Shown one piece after another: positions 37,001 to 47,401 of a stretch of 64,000 nucleotides of DNA. The DNA comes from Acidovorax sp. HDW3 (GTDB lineage: Bacteria; Pseudomonadota; Gammaproteobacteria; Burkholderiales; Burkholderiaceae_C), in the NCBI RefSeq assembly GCF_011303755.1, contig NZ_CP049885.1, forward strand, positions 770,001 through 834,000. The letters are read 5' to 3'. Each line of letters begins with the position of its first letter. Within the stretch, counting starts at the first letter, position 1. A program made the translations under genes and the position numbers. The notes under the pieces are model-generated. The model was not told the DNA's origin. It saw nothing but the letters and a program-made list of their open reading frames with translations, and did not search any database.

Positions 37001-37052
37001 TTGGCCTCTAGTCCTTGCTAATCAAGCGCTAGTAGCTATCAATTTAATAGTT
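37001..37052 (-). repeat. Dispersed repeat copy supplying the stop codon of the panE-like gene
   Basis: On the minus strand: CTATTAAATTGATAGCTACT, AGCGCTTGATTAGCAAGGAC, then TAGAGGC. It is full-length. The panE-like frame reads into it and stops at the TGA inside the repeat (37041-37039). Confidence 0.8.
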
Positions 37053-37965
37053 TCTGGCGTGCTTGCAGCATCCGCACCAGTACCAATAGGGCCTGGTTTG
37101 CCGGCGCCGTCAGGCCATGGGCGGCGGCGCGGCGCACAACGTAGCCATTGAGGTGCTCGATCTCGCTCTCGCGCCCGCGCGCCAGGTCTTGCGCGGTGGA
37201 CGATTTTTGCGCCGGCATGGTCTGCGCAATCGCCTGCACGCGCGCAGGCAGGTCGGCGGGCAGCGGCACGCCCTCGGCCTGGGCCACGGCCTGGCATTCG
37301 GCCACCAGCTGCGCCAGCAGCGCCGGTGCGCCGTCTTGCTGCAGGAGCCAGCCATAGGGCTGCTGCACGATGGCCGAGAGCGCGTTGTAGGCGCAGTTGA
37401 CCACCAGCTTGGCCCAAAGCGTGCCCGCCACCTGGTCGGACAACGCCACGGCAATCCCCGCCTGCTGCAGCCAGGGGGCGATGGCGGCGCAGGCGCTGGC
37501 GTCGGGCAGCACCAGTTCGCAGCGGCCCAAATGCTGTACATGGCCGGGCCCGGCCATGGCCGTGGCGACGTACACCACCGCCGGCCAGACCGGGTGTGCC
37601 GGCCCCAGCACGGCGCGCACGCGCTCGGCGTTATCGACGCCGTTTTGCAGGCACAGCACCACGGCGCCGGGGCGCAGGTGCGGCGCCAGCTGCTGCGCAG
37701 CTGATTCGGTGTCGGTGGCCTTGACGCACAGCAGCACCACATCGGCCTGGGCGGCGGCGCGCGCCTCGGTGCTGGCGGCCAGGGGGATGTGCACATCCTC
37801 GGTCGCCGTTTGCAGGCGCAGGCCGTGCGTGGCAATCGCCTGCACGTGGGCGGCGCGGCCAATGAGCTGCAGCGGGTAGCCGGCGCGCGCCAACAGGGCG
37901 CCAAAGTAGCAGCCGACGGCGCCGGCGCCGAAGACGGCAAAGAAAGGGGGGTGGGAGCGATGCAT
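37039..37965 (-). CDS. Ketopantoate reductase family protein (PanE/ApbA-like)
   Basis: A 308-residue NADPH-dependent 2-oxoacid reductase. The N-terminal GAGAVGCYFGALLARAG is the nucleotide-binding loop, LCLQNGVDNAERV follows, and LWAKLVVNCAYNALSAI carries the conserved Lys/Asn of PanE. The C-terminal domain has SSTAQDLARGRESEIEHLNGY, matching the ketopantoate reductase signature. It may make pantoate for CoA synthesis or act on another 2-oxoacid; several paralogues are common in this group. The last residues and stop codon lie in a dispersed repeat. Confidence 0.87.
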   Translation of the reverse strand: MHRSHPPFFAVFGAGAVGCYFGALLARAGYPLQLIGRAAHVQAIATHGLRLQTATEDVHIPLAASTEARAAAQADVVLLCVKATDTESAAQQLAPHLRPGAVVLCLQNGVDNAERVRAVLGPAHPVWPAVVYVATAMAGPGHVQHLGRCELVLPDASACAAIAPWLQQAGIAVALSDQVAGTLWAKLVVNCAYNALSAIVQQPYGWLLQQDGAPALLAQLVAECQAVAQAEGVPLPADLPARVQAIAQTMPAQKSSTAQDLARGRESEIEHLNGYVVRRAAAHGLTAPANQALLVLVRMLQARQKLLN

Positions 37966-38062
37966 GGGCGGTGATTGTCCCAGTCCGCCGGCCCTTGTGC
38001 AGCCCGGGGGCGGGGCGGAAAATCCAGGCGCCGGCGCCGTTGCCGCCGATTGGAGATTGACC

Positions 38063-38650
38063 ATGCGTACCCCGCTCTTCCTGTCCTCGTTTTCCGCCCC
38101 GGCCCCGCTCCTGGCTTTGCCCCTGGTTGTGCTCCTGGCGCTGGGCAGCAGCGTTCAGGCGCAAACCTTGCAGCCGGGGCTGTGGGAGTTTCAGCACCAA
38201 AACCCAAGTGCGCAGCAGTCCGGCGGCAACGCCATGGCCGAGCGCATGGCGCAGATGCGCGAGCAGCTCAAAAACATGCCACCCGAATCGCGCAAGATGA
38301 TGGAGCAGCAAATGGCGGCCCAGGGCGTAGCGCTCGACGGCAACGGTGGCCTGCGCGTGTGCATCAGCCCCGAGCAGGCGCAGCAGGCCCCCATCCGCGA
38401 GGGCCAGCGCGAAGGCCAGTGCACCTACAGCCAGGTGCGCCACAGCGGCAATACCTGGAAGGGCCATGTGCGCTGCCAGGAGCCGGCGAGCGAGGGCGAT
38501 TTCACCACCACCCTCTACGGCCCCGAGCACTTCGTCACCGAGGCGGTGGTGACGAGCAAGGAGCATGGCCGCATGGCGATGAAGACCGAGGCACGCCGGC
38601 TCGGCAGCGACTGCGGGGCGTTGAGCAAAAAGCCGGCGGCCGGGCAGTGA
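38063..38650 (+). CDS. DUF3617 periplasmic protein
   Basis: A 195-residue protein of unknown function. It has a signal peptide (hydrophobic LLALPLVVLLALGSSVQA, cleavage near AQA) and then the DUF3617 pattern: LQPGLWEFQ, a Met-rich helix with PPESRKMMEQQMAA, and VCISPEQA, ... CTYSQVRHSGN, VRCQ. Four cysteines could form two disulfides in the periplasm. GGAG lies upstream of the ATG at 38063. It diverges from the panE-like gene across about 97 bp. Confidence 0.85.
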   Translation: MRTPLFLSSFSAPAPLLALPLVVLLALGSSVQAQTLQPGLWEFQHQNPSAQQSGGNAMAERMAQMREQLKNMPPESRKMMEQQMAAQGVALDGNGGLRVCISPEQAQQAPIREGQREGQCTYSQVRHSGNTWKGHVRCQEPASEGDFTTTLYGPEHFVTEAVVTSKEHGRMAMKTEARRLGSDCGALSKKPAAGQ

Positions 38651-38712
38651 GGGCGCTTGTCCGTCGTCGGCGCGCCGAACACCTGGGCGCACACCGTGCG
38701 CAGCAAAGGGTA

Positions 38713-39159
38713 CTAACTGCGCCGGCGAGTCCAGGGCGTCGGGGTGCCTTCGGCCCCTGCCAGTTGCATCTCTGACAACCAACGCCGGGCGTTGGCGGCG
38801 CAATCCATGTCCTCGGGCTTGGCTTCGATCTGCGCCATCAGTTCGACCAGGTGGGCCTTGCTTTGTGCGAGCTGTGCTTGCAGCGCCTCGATGTCCTGCA
38901 CTTTGCGGCGCAGCGTCTGGAGCAGGGTGCCGTGCTCCCAGCTGGCGAGGTCGCTGGGCAGCAGCGTGCGCAGTTCCTCCAGGCTGAAGCCCGCGTTCTG
39001 CCCAGCTGCGATCAGCTTGAGCACCAGAACCGCATCGTCGGGATAGCTGCGGTAGCCATTGGCCTGGCGTTCAACCGCCTTGAGCAGGCCGATCCGCTCA
39101 TAGAAGCGAATGCGCGAGGGCGCCAGGCCAGTGCGCTCCGCCAGTTCTCCAATTTTCAT
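38713..39159 (-). CDS. MerR-family transcriptional regulator
   Basis: A 148-residue MerR regulator: MKIGELAERTGLAPSRIRFY and ERIGLL form the winged helix, followed by a coiled-coil dimer helix (LQTLRRKVQDIEALQAQLAQ). The short C-terminus (DMDCAANARRWLSEM) has only one cysteine, so it is unlikely to be a metal sensor of the usual type. It is divergent from an SDR-type gene across a gap with a palindrome in a long promoter spacer. A nearly identical promoter lies before the saccharopine-dehydrogenase-like gene, so it may control both. Confidence 0.88.
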   Translation of the reverse strand: MKIGELAERTGLAPSRIRFYERIGLLKAVERQANGYRSYPDDAVLVLKLIAAGQNAGFSLEELRTLLPSDLASWEHGTLLQTLRRKVQDIEALQAQLAQSKAHLVELMAQIEAKPEDMDCAANARRWLSEMQLAGAEGTPTPWTRRRS

Positions 39160-39187
39160 TTCACGGTGCTCCGAATGGGCGCGTAGT

Positions 39188-39219
39188 TTGACATTGAACT
39201 TTGCTTCAAGGTTAACCTT
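39188..39219 (+). promoter_or_regulatory. Probable MerR-type promoter of the SDR gene
   Basis: TTGACA (39188-39193) is followed by TTGAACTTTGCTTCAAGG and a perfect 12-bp palindrome AAGGTTAACCTT (39208-39219) that overlaps the expected -10 (TTAACC or TAACCT, 18-19 bp spacer). Long spacers with a palindrome are typical of MerR-activated promoters. Confidence 0.55.
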
Positions 39220-39251
39220 ACGGCCATTACCACAAGATTCAGTTCACCGAG

Positions 39252-40193
39252 ATGCGCGCAATGCAGACGATATTGGGGGCCAACGGCCAGATCGCCACAG
39301 AGCTGGCGAGGGAGCTCAAGCGTAGATACACCGACGAGGTGCGGCTGGTGAGCCGCACGCCGCGCAAGGTCAACGCTGCCGACAGCCTGGTGTCTGCCAA
39401 CCTGCTCGATGTGCAGCAGACCTTGGAGGCAGTCAAGGGCAGCCGCATCGTCTACTTCACCGCTGGCCTGCCGCCGGACACGGAACTGTGGGAGATGCAG
39501 TTCCCGACGATGCTCAAGAACGCCCTCGATGCGGCCCGCGCCACAGGTGCGCGCTTTGCGTATTTCGACAACACGTACATGTACCCGCAGGATGCGCGGC
39601 TGCAGACGGAGGAGGCGCCCTTCGCTCCGGTCGGCCGCAAGGGCAAGGTGCGTGCCGCGATGGCGTCCATGGTGCTCGATGAAATGGCGCGGGGCGAGAT
39701 TCCCGTGCTCATCGGCCGTGCCCCCGAGTTCTACGGCCCGGGCAAGACGCAGAGCTTTACCAACGCGCTGGTGATCGAAAAGCTCCAGGCCGGTAAGAAG
39801 CCGCTGGTGCCGGTGCGCGACGACACGCGGCGCACGCTGATCTGGACGCCGGACGCGAGCCGCGCGCTGGCGGCACTGGGCAATGCGCCCGATGCGTTCG
39901 GGCAGACCTGGCACCTGCCGTGCTGCGACGAGCGCCTGACGTACCGGGAATTCGTCGCCATGGCCAGCGAGATAGGGGAGCGGGAGTTCGCCTACAAGGT
40001 CATTGGCCAGTGGGCACTGACCGCCGCCGGGCTGTTCCGGAAAGAGGCGCGCGAGATCCGCGAGCTGCTGCCCCGCTACCGGCAGGACAACCTGTTCGAC
40101 TCCACGAAGTTCAAGCGCCGGTTTCCAGAATTCGGGGTAACCACGTACCGGCAGGGCCTGGAGCTGATCTGGCGGGGCGCAGCGGGCACATAG
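39252..40193 (+). CDS. NAD(P)-dependent epimerase/dehydratase-like (atypical SDR) protein
   Basis: A 313-residue extended/atypical short-chain dehydrogenase. The nucleotide-binding loop is ILGANGQIATELAREL; VSRTPRKVNA suggests NADP(H) preference. Later motifs FDNTYMYPQ (in place of the usual YxxxK) and IGRAPEFYGPGK follow the family. It is divergent from the MerR gene, which probably controls it. Substrate unknown. Confidence 0.83.
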   Translation: MRAMQTILGANGQIATELARELKRRYTDEVRLVSRTPRKVNAADSLVSANLLDVQQTLEAVKGSRIVYFTAGLPPDTELWEMQFPTMLKNALDAARATGARFAYFDNTYMYPQDARLQTEEAPFAPVGRKGKVRAAMASMVLDEMARGEIPVLIGRAPEFYGPGKTQSFTNALVIEKLQAGKKPLVPVRDDTRRTLIWTPDASRALAALGNAPDAFGQTWHLPCCDERLTYREFVAMASEIGEREFAYKVIGQWALTAAGLFRKEAREIRELLPRYRQDNLFDSTKFKRRFPEFGVTTYRQGLELIWRGAAGT

Positions 40194-40209
40194 ATAGCCT
40201 CGCCGCCGC

Positions 40210-41286
40210 CTACGCTATCTGTAGCGGCCCCGATCCTGGCAGGCGCGCCACCAGGTCGGCCCCCACCAGCCGGGACGGCGTGTAGGCGCCACCTGCGGGC
40301 CGGGCCGCCATCAGGTGCTCCACCACGGCCAGTGCGCCGGTGATGGTCAGGCTATAGCCATTGGCGGTGCGGATGCGTGCAGTCTTCTTCTCCCCGCGCG
40401 CATTGCGGGCCTCGCCCCAGACGAAGGTGGGCATCTGTGCGCGCTGTTCCTCGCTGGGGCCCTTCACCGTTTGGGCGATGCGTGCCTTGATGAGCTTTTG
40501 CACCCACGGCCACCCCAGCAGCGGCCGGATGTAGTTGGCACGCCGGGCGTTGGCGATCATGCTGGGCGCGCCAGGAATGAACACCCGTACGTTCGGAATG
40601 CCGGTGCTGTAGAAGGCGGTGGAGACATCGCCCCAGGGGATGCTCATGGCCTCCTTCTCGCCATCGCCGAAGTCGATGCGGCGCACCTCGTGGGCCAGCG
40701 GCACGGTGATGATCTTGCCGTCTTGGCGCACCTTGCCGCCCTGGGCCAGGCCCTCGACCGAGGTCTTGGCCGTGCCGGGCGAGAAGCCCGAACGCGAATC
40801 GAAGCCCAGCGCGAGATGCGTGGCATCGGGCAGCGCTTCCTTGAGTGCCGCAGCCACGCAGTCGGTGGGGATGACATCGAAGCCCACGCCGGGGCACAGC
40901 ACCACGCCCGCGTCGCGCGCGCGTGCATCGAGCGACTGCGCCAACTCGAAGACGGCGATCTCGCCGGTGATGTCCAGGTAGTGCGCACCGGCGCGCAGGC
41001 AGGCCGCCATCATCGGCGCGGCGGTGGCGGAAAACGGGCCGGCGCAGTTCAGCACCAGCGCGTGGTCACGCAGCTGTGCCGCCAGCACCGTGGCGTCGTC
41101 GAGGCCGAAGGCTTGCGCCTCCAGCCCGAGGGTGCGTGCCAGCGGTTCGATGCTTTCGCGCCGGCGGCCCGCCAGCACCGGCGTGAGCCCGCGCCGCACT
41201 GCTTCGCGGGCGATGAGTTCCCCGGTGTAGCCGTTGGCGCCATAGATCATCCAGCGCAGGGGCTGGGTGTTTTTTGTGATTACCAT
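40210..41286 (-). CDS. Saccharopine-dehydrogenase-like NAD(P)-binding protein
   Basis: A 358-residue protein with the N-terminal NADP-binding fold YGANGYTGELIAREAVRRG and AGRRRESIEPLA, then LNCAGPFSATAAPMMAAC and GAHYLDITGE, as in saccharopine dehydrogenase/trans-acting enoyl reductase families. The C-terminal half is the usual partner domain. Its promoter has the same TTGACATT-AACTT sequence as that of the SDR gene, so both may respond to the MerR regulator next door. It converges on the SDR gene with 16 bp between stops. Function is not known. Confidence 0.83.
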   Translation of the reverse strand: MVITKNTQPLRWMIYGANGYTGELIAREAVRRGLTPVLAGRRRESIEPLARTLGLEAQAFGLDDATVLAAQLRDHALVLNCAGPFSATAAPMMAACLRAGAHYLDITGEIAVFELAQSLDARARDAGVVLCPGVGFDVIPTDCVAAALKEALPDATHLALGFDSRSGFSPGTAKTSVEGLAQGGKVRQDGKIITVPLAHEVRRIDFGDGEKEAMSIPWGDVSTAFYSTGIPNVRVFIPGAPSMIANARRANYIRPLLGWPWVQKLIKARIAQTVKGPSEEQRAQMPTFVWGEARNARGEKKTARIRTANGYSLTITGALAVVEHLMAARPAGGAYTPSRLVGADLVARLPGSGPLQIA

Positions 41287-41362
41287 GATGACGATGCCTT
41301 GGTTTTGCCCCGCGTGAATGGGAATTCACGGATGGCCTTGGAGTGGAGGAGCGATGGCGTGA

Positions 41363-41392
41363 ATCTAAGGTTTAAGTTAAGTTGAATGTCAA
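41363..41392 (-). promoter_or_regulatory. Probable promoter of the saccharopine-dehydrogenase-like gene, twin of the MerR promoter
   Basis: Minus strand: TTGACA (41392-41387), 18-bp spacer TTCAACTTAACTTAAACC, TTAGAT (41368-41363). The first 19 bases match the SDR promoter except at three positions. The remaining part of the 326-bp gap between this gene and rpoD holds no gene I could recognise apart from the rpoD terminator. Confidence 0.5.
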
Positions 41393-41555
41393 GGGATTGT
41401 TCGGGCCCATGGCGGATCGGTGCGCTGCGATGGGCGCCGGGCCTCGCGCAGTAGGGCTGGAGGCGAACAGGCAAGCGGTGGTCAGCGATGGACGAACCGG
41501 CTGTATCGGGCGGCGGCGCAGTCCAGCAGAATTGGGTGCTGGCGCGATGTGGAAA

Positions 41556-41593
41556 TGAAAAAACCCGCCCCCACGCTGTGCGTCGGGGCGGGT
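41556..41593 (-). terminator. Rho-independent terminator after rpoD
   Basis: CCCGCCCC (41564-41571) pairs with GGGGCGGG (41585-41592); on the minus strand the stem is followed by TTTTTTCATTT. It lies about 20 bp beyond the rpoD stop. Confidence 0.85.
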
Positions 41594-41612
41594 GTGCCGG
41601 GTGGATGCAGGC

Positions 41613-44063
<2,451 letters not shown>

Positions 44064-44309
44064 CAACTACCTCAGGGTCAAAAACGGGCACACAAAGAAA
44101 ACGCAAGCGCCACCGCCATGGTGCGCGCAAATAACGGCCCGGGCGCAGCGCCTGGGCGGCCGAGGGCAAGCCTCGGGGGCAAGATGTCTGGGCGAACATT
44201 TGGAGTGCAGTCCTTGCGAGAGAGTGGGCCTTGCACTGGCTGCAAGTGGCGTGGATTCACGCTGGCCCGGGTCGGAGGTGCTGCTGTCGCTCTTGCCGAA
44301 AAGCCGTGG

Positions 44310-44315
44310 ATTATA
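44310..44315 (-). promoter_or_regulatory. -10 element of the probable rpoD promoter
   Basis: A perfect TATAAT on the minus strand in the dnaG-rpoD gap, 35 bp after the dnaG stop. No strong -35 at 17-18 bp. It would give a leader of about 240 bases. The gap (44064-44349) shows no other gene; it contains several short inverted repeats. Confidence 0.5.
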
Positions 44316-44349
44316 CCGTTGCCTAAATGTCGGGAGAAAATTCAAAAAG

Positions 44350-46320
44350 TCAAGGGGGCGGGGCGGCCGGCGTTTCGAGTACCTTGCGCTGCGCCTGCAG
44401 CGTGCGCAGGCGCAGCGCGGCCTGCGGGTCGCTGCCCAGGGCGTGGATGGCTTCGTTTTCCTGCTGTTTGATGTGGTCGATGCGCAGGCGGTTGAGCACG
44501 CCGCGCAGCTCGCGCTGGATTTCCGCCAACTCACCCTCGGGTTGGGCGTGGGGGCTGTTCATTAGGCGCAGCGCCAGGTCTTCGCTGCCTTGGCTGCGCA
44601 GGCCCTCGCGCAGCACGGCCCAGGGCTGGGGGCCGTGTTCGTGCCACTGCGCCTCCAGCCAGGCAAACAGAGGGCCGTGTGGCGCGGGTTGCTGCGCCAG
44701 CGCGGCCCAGTCGTCGTGGTCCATGTGCTCAAGAAAATCCATGTGCGACAGCAGCAGGCGCGCGGCCTGGTCGGCGCGGCTGACGGGTGTCGGGCGCGGG
44801 CCCTGGTAGGGCGGCGCGGCATCTTGCCAGGGGCCGCGTTTTTTCCACGTGCCTTTGCTGCGGTAGGCGCCGGCGCCTGTGTGCGCTGGCGCGGGCCAGC
44901 TGCCCCGGTTGCCCTGGCCAGCGTCGCCGGCCTGGGCGTGGGGCGGGGCAAAGTCGCCCTCCCAGGGGGGGGCGCTGCTGCCGCCCGGTGCGGGCGGGCG
45001 GGCGTTGCTGGTGGGTTTGCTGTGGTGCCACAGGTCCCACAGTTCGCTGCTGTCGAGCTGGCCGCGCTGCGCCAGCTCGGCCAGCAGCTGGCGTTTGAGG
45101 GCGCCGTCGGGCAGGGCGCCCCACAGTGGCTGGGCATTGCTCAGCATGTGGGCACGGCCTTCGGTCTGGCCCAGGTCGCAGCCCTCGGCGGCGGCTTCGA
45201 GCACGAAGCGGCTCAGCGGCAGGGCGGCGCCGACGTGGCGCGCAAAGGCTTCCGGGCCGTGGGCGCGGATGAAGCTGTCGGGGTCGTGCTCGGCGGGTAG
45301 AAACAAAAATTTGATGCTGCGCGTGTCGCTGGCGTAGGGTAGGGCGGCGAGCAGCGCCTTGTGCGCCGCGCGCCGGCCAGCGTTGTCGCCGTCAAAGCTG
45401 AACACCACCTGCTCCGTAAAGCGAAACAGCTTGTGCACATGCTCGGCAGTGCAGGCCGTGCCCAGGGTGGCGACGGCATTGGCAAAACCCAGCTGCGCCA
45501 GCGCCACCACGTCCATATAGCCTTCGGTGACGAGGGCGTAGCCCTGGTCGCGGATGGCCTGGCGGGCCTCGTACAGGCCGTATAGTTCCTGGCCCTTGTG
45601 AAAGACGGGGGTTTCGGGCGAGTTGAGGTATTTGGGCTTGGCATCGCCCAGCACGCGCCCGCCAAAGCCGATGCACTCGCCCTTGACGTTGCGGATTGGG
45701 AACATGATGCGGTCGCGAAAACGGTCGTAGCGCTTGCCGTCCTCCTCGCCGACGATGACCAGGCCCGACTCTTGTAGCAGCGGATCGTCGTAGGCCGGAA
45801 AGACACTGGCCAGGCTGCGCCAGCCCTCGGGCGCGTAGCCCAGGCCGTAGCGCTTGGCGACGATGCCACTGACGCCGCGCTGCTTGAGATAGGCGATGGC
45901 GTGGGGCGCTGTCTTGAGCTGCTGGCAGTAGGCGGTGCCGGCGCGTTCGAGCACCTCGCTCAGGGTGTGCTGCTTCTCGCGCGCAGCGGCTGCCTGCTGG
46001 CGCTGGTGTGCCGGGGTGTCGTCCTGCGGCACGGCCAGGCCCACGCCCTGGGCCAAATCTTGCACGGCTTCCACAAAACCCATACCGGCGTGTTCCATGA
46101 GAAACCCTATGGCATTTCCATTTTTGCCGCAGCCGAAACAGTGGTAGAACTGTTTGGAGGGGCTGACGCTGAACGAGGGGGATTTCTCGCCATGGAAGGG
46201 GCACAGGCCCATGAAATTGGCGCCGCCTTTTTTCAGCTGCACATAGCGGCCCACGACCTCGACCACATCGACGCGGGCGAGGAGTTCCTGGATGAATGAC
46301 TGGGGAATGCTCACAGCCAT
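44350..46320 (-). CDS. dnaG: DNA primase DnaG
   Basis: Makes RNA primers for replication. 656 residues: N-terminal zinc ribbon with C40, H43, C61, C64 (CPFHGEKSPSF, HCFGC); the TOPRIM core with TEGYMDVVAL and SFDGDNAGRRAA; and a C-terminal DnaB-interacting helical domain. A Pro/Gly-rich linker (about residues 440-520) is longer than in E. coli. The start ATG at 46320 fits MAVSIPQSF. The order dnaG-rpoD is kept from the macromolecular synthesis operon, but rpsU is not upstream. It overlaps nothing but lies only 19 bp from the divergent PotD-like gene. Confidence 0.96.
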   Translation of the reverse strand: MAVSIPQSFIQELLARVDVVEVVGRYVQLKKGGANFMGLCPFHGEKSPSFSVSPSKQFYHCFGCGKNGNAIGFLMEHAGMGFVEAVQDLAQGVGLAVPQDDTPAHQRQQAAAAREKQHTLSEVLERAGTAYCQQLKTAPHAIAYLKQRGVSGIVAKRYGLGYAPEGWRSLASVFPAYDDPLLQESGLVIVGEEDGKRYDRFRDRIMFPIRNVKGECIGFGGRVLGDAKPKYLNSPETPVFHKGQELYGLYEARQAIRDQGYALVTEGYMDVVALAQLGFANAVATLGTACTAEHVHKLFRFTEQVVFSFDGDNAGRRAAHKALLAALPYASDTRSIKFLFLPAEHDPDSFIRAHGPEAFARHVGAALPLSRFVLEAAAEGCDLGQTEGRAHMLSNAQPLWGALPDGALKRQLLAELAQRGQLDSSELWDLWHHSKPTSNARPPAPGGSSAPPWEGDFAPPHAQAGDAGQGNRGSWPAPAHTGAGAYRSKGTWKKRGPWQDAAPPYQGPRPTPVSRADQAARLLLSHMDFLEHMDHDDWAALAQQPAPHGPLFAWLEAQWHEHGPQPWAVLREGLRSQGSEDLALRLMNSPHAQPEGELAEIQRELRGVLNRLRIDHIKQQENEAIHALGSDPQAALRLRTLQAQRKVLETPAAPPP

Positions 46321-46339
46321 GATTGTCCGTGCAAACACA

Positions 46340-47401
46340 ATGGCCGCGCTGCCCAGGCAGTGGCGCCGCCGTAATTGGCTGCTGGCAGCAACAGCGGCGT
46401 CAGCCGCACTGGTGGGCTGCCAGGCGCGTGCGCGCCAGTCGGTGCTGCGGGTGCTGGCTTGGCCGGGCTACGCCGATCTGGACTGGATACAGGCGTTTGA
46501 GCAGCGCCATGGCGTACGCGTGGAGTTCACCATCATTGGCAGCGATGACATGCTGCGCGCCAACCTCAGCCGCCCGGCCCATGGCGGCTTTGACGTGGTG
46601 GCGGCGAACACCGTCGAGCTCGCTGCGCTGCTGGCGCAGGGGCGTCTGCTGGCGCTCGATCCGGGGCTGCTGCCGCTGCGCGCTGGGCAGCTGCCGCGTT
46701 TTCAGCAGCCCATTGCCGGCACGGCGGCGCAGGGGCGGCTGTACGCCGTACCGTTTACCTATTCCGAGATGGGCTTGATTTACGACCGGCGTCAGTTTGA
46801 GCAGCCGCCGTCGCTGGGCACTTTGTGGGATCGGCGCTGGCAGGGGCGGGTGTTGTTTTTTGATGGCAGCGCGCACGCGTTTTCACTTGCGGCGCAGGCG
46901 CGTGGCTGGGCGCCTTTTGCACTGCAGCCGGCGCAGTTTCCCGTCCTGGCGCGTGACCTGGTGCAGCTGCGGCGCAACCTGCTGGTGTTGTACCGCCTGC
47001 CCGAGGAGCCGGTCGAGCTGTGGGTGCGCCATTCGGTGGCGTTGATGCACGCCAATTACGGCCAGCAGCAGCTCAAGATGTTGCGCGACGCAGGCCTTGA
47101 CGTGGGTTATGTCGTGCCGCGCGAGGGCGCCCTGGCCTGGCTCGATGCCTGGGCGGTGCTGCAAAGCACCCAGCAGCCGCAGCTGGCGCAGCAGTGGATC
47201 AACCACATGCTCGATCCTGCCATTTGCGCTGAGTTTTCCCGCCGCCAGGGCCTGGCCAATACCTTGCAGGAGCCCGCTGGCCTTGATGCCGCCAGCCTGC
47301 GCGGCTCTATTGTTTGGCTTGAACCGGTGGAAGATGAAGAGCAACGCCAGCGCTGGTGGCGCCGCATCGTTGCCGGTGACCGGTTGCAGGGGGTGGCCTG
47401 A
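46340..47401 (+). CDS. PotD-like periplasmic solute-binding lipoprotein (NspS-like sensor)
   Basis: A 353-residue bacterial type 2 periplasmic binding protein of the spermidine/putrescine class. It has an N-terminal RRRNWLL stretch and a lipobox ALVGC (C27), so it is probably an anchored lipoprotein. The binding-protein pattern VLAWPGYADLDWIQAFEQRH, GFDVVAANTVELAALLAQG, VPFTYSEMGLIYDRRQF follows. No permease or ATPase genes are near. Instead the stop overlaps the start of a Cache-HAMP-GGDEF gene by one base (TGATG). This is the arrangement of V. cholerae NspS-MbaA, where a PotD-like protein reports polyamines to a cyclic-di-GMP enzyme. ATG at 46322 is an alternative start. Confidence 0.82.
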   Translation: MAALPRQWRRRNWLLAATAASAALVGCQARARQSVLRVLAWPGYADLDWIQAFEQRHGVRVEFTIIGSDDMLRANLSRPAHGGFDVVAANTVELAALLAQGRLLALDPGLLPLRAGQLPRFQQPIAGTAAQGRLYAVPFTYSEMGLIYDRRQFEQPPSLGTLWDRRWQGRVLFFDGSAHAFSLAAQARGWAPFALQPAQFPVLARDLVQLRRNLLVLYRLPEEPVELWVRHSVALMHANYGQQQLKMLRDAGLDVGYVVPREGALAWLDAWAVLQSTQQPQLAQQWINHMLDPAICAEFSRRQGLANTLQEPAGLDAASLRGSIVWLEPVEDEEQRQRWWRRIVAGDRLQGVA

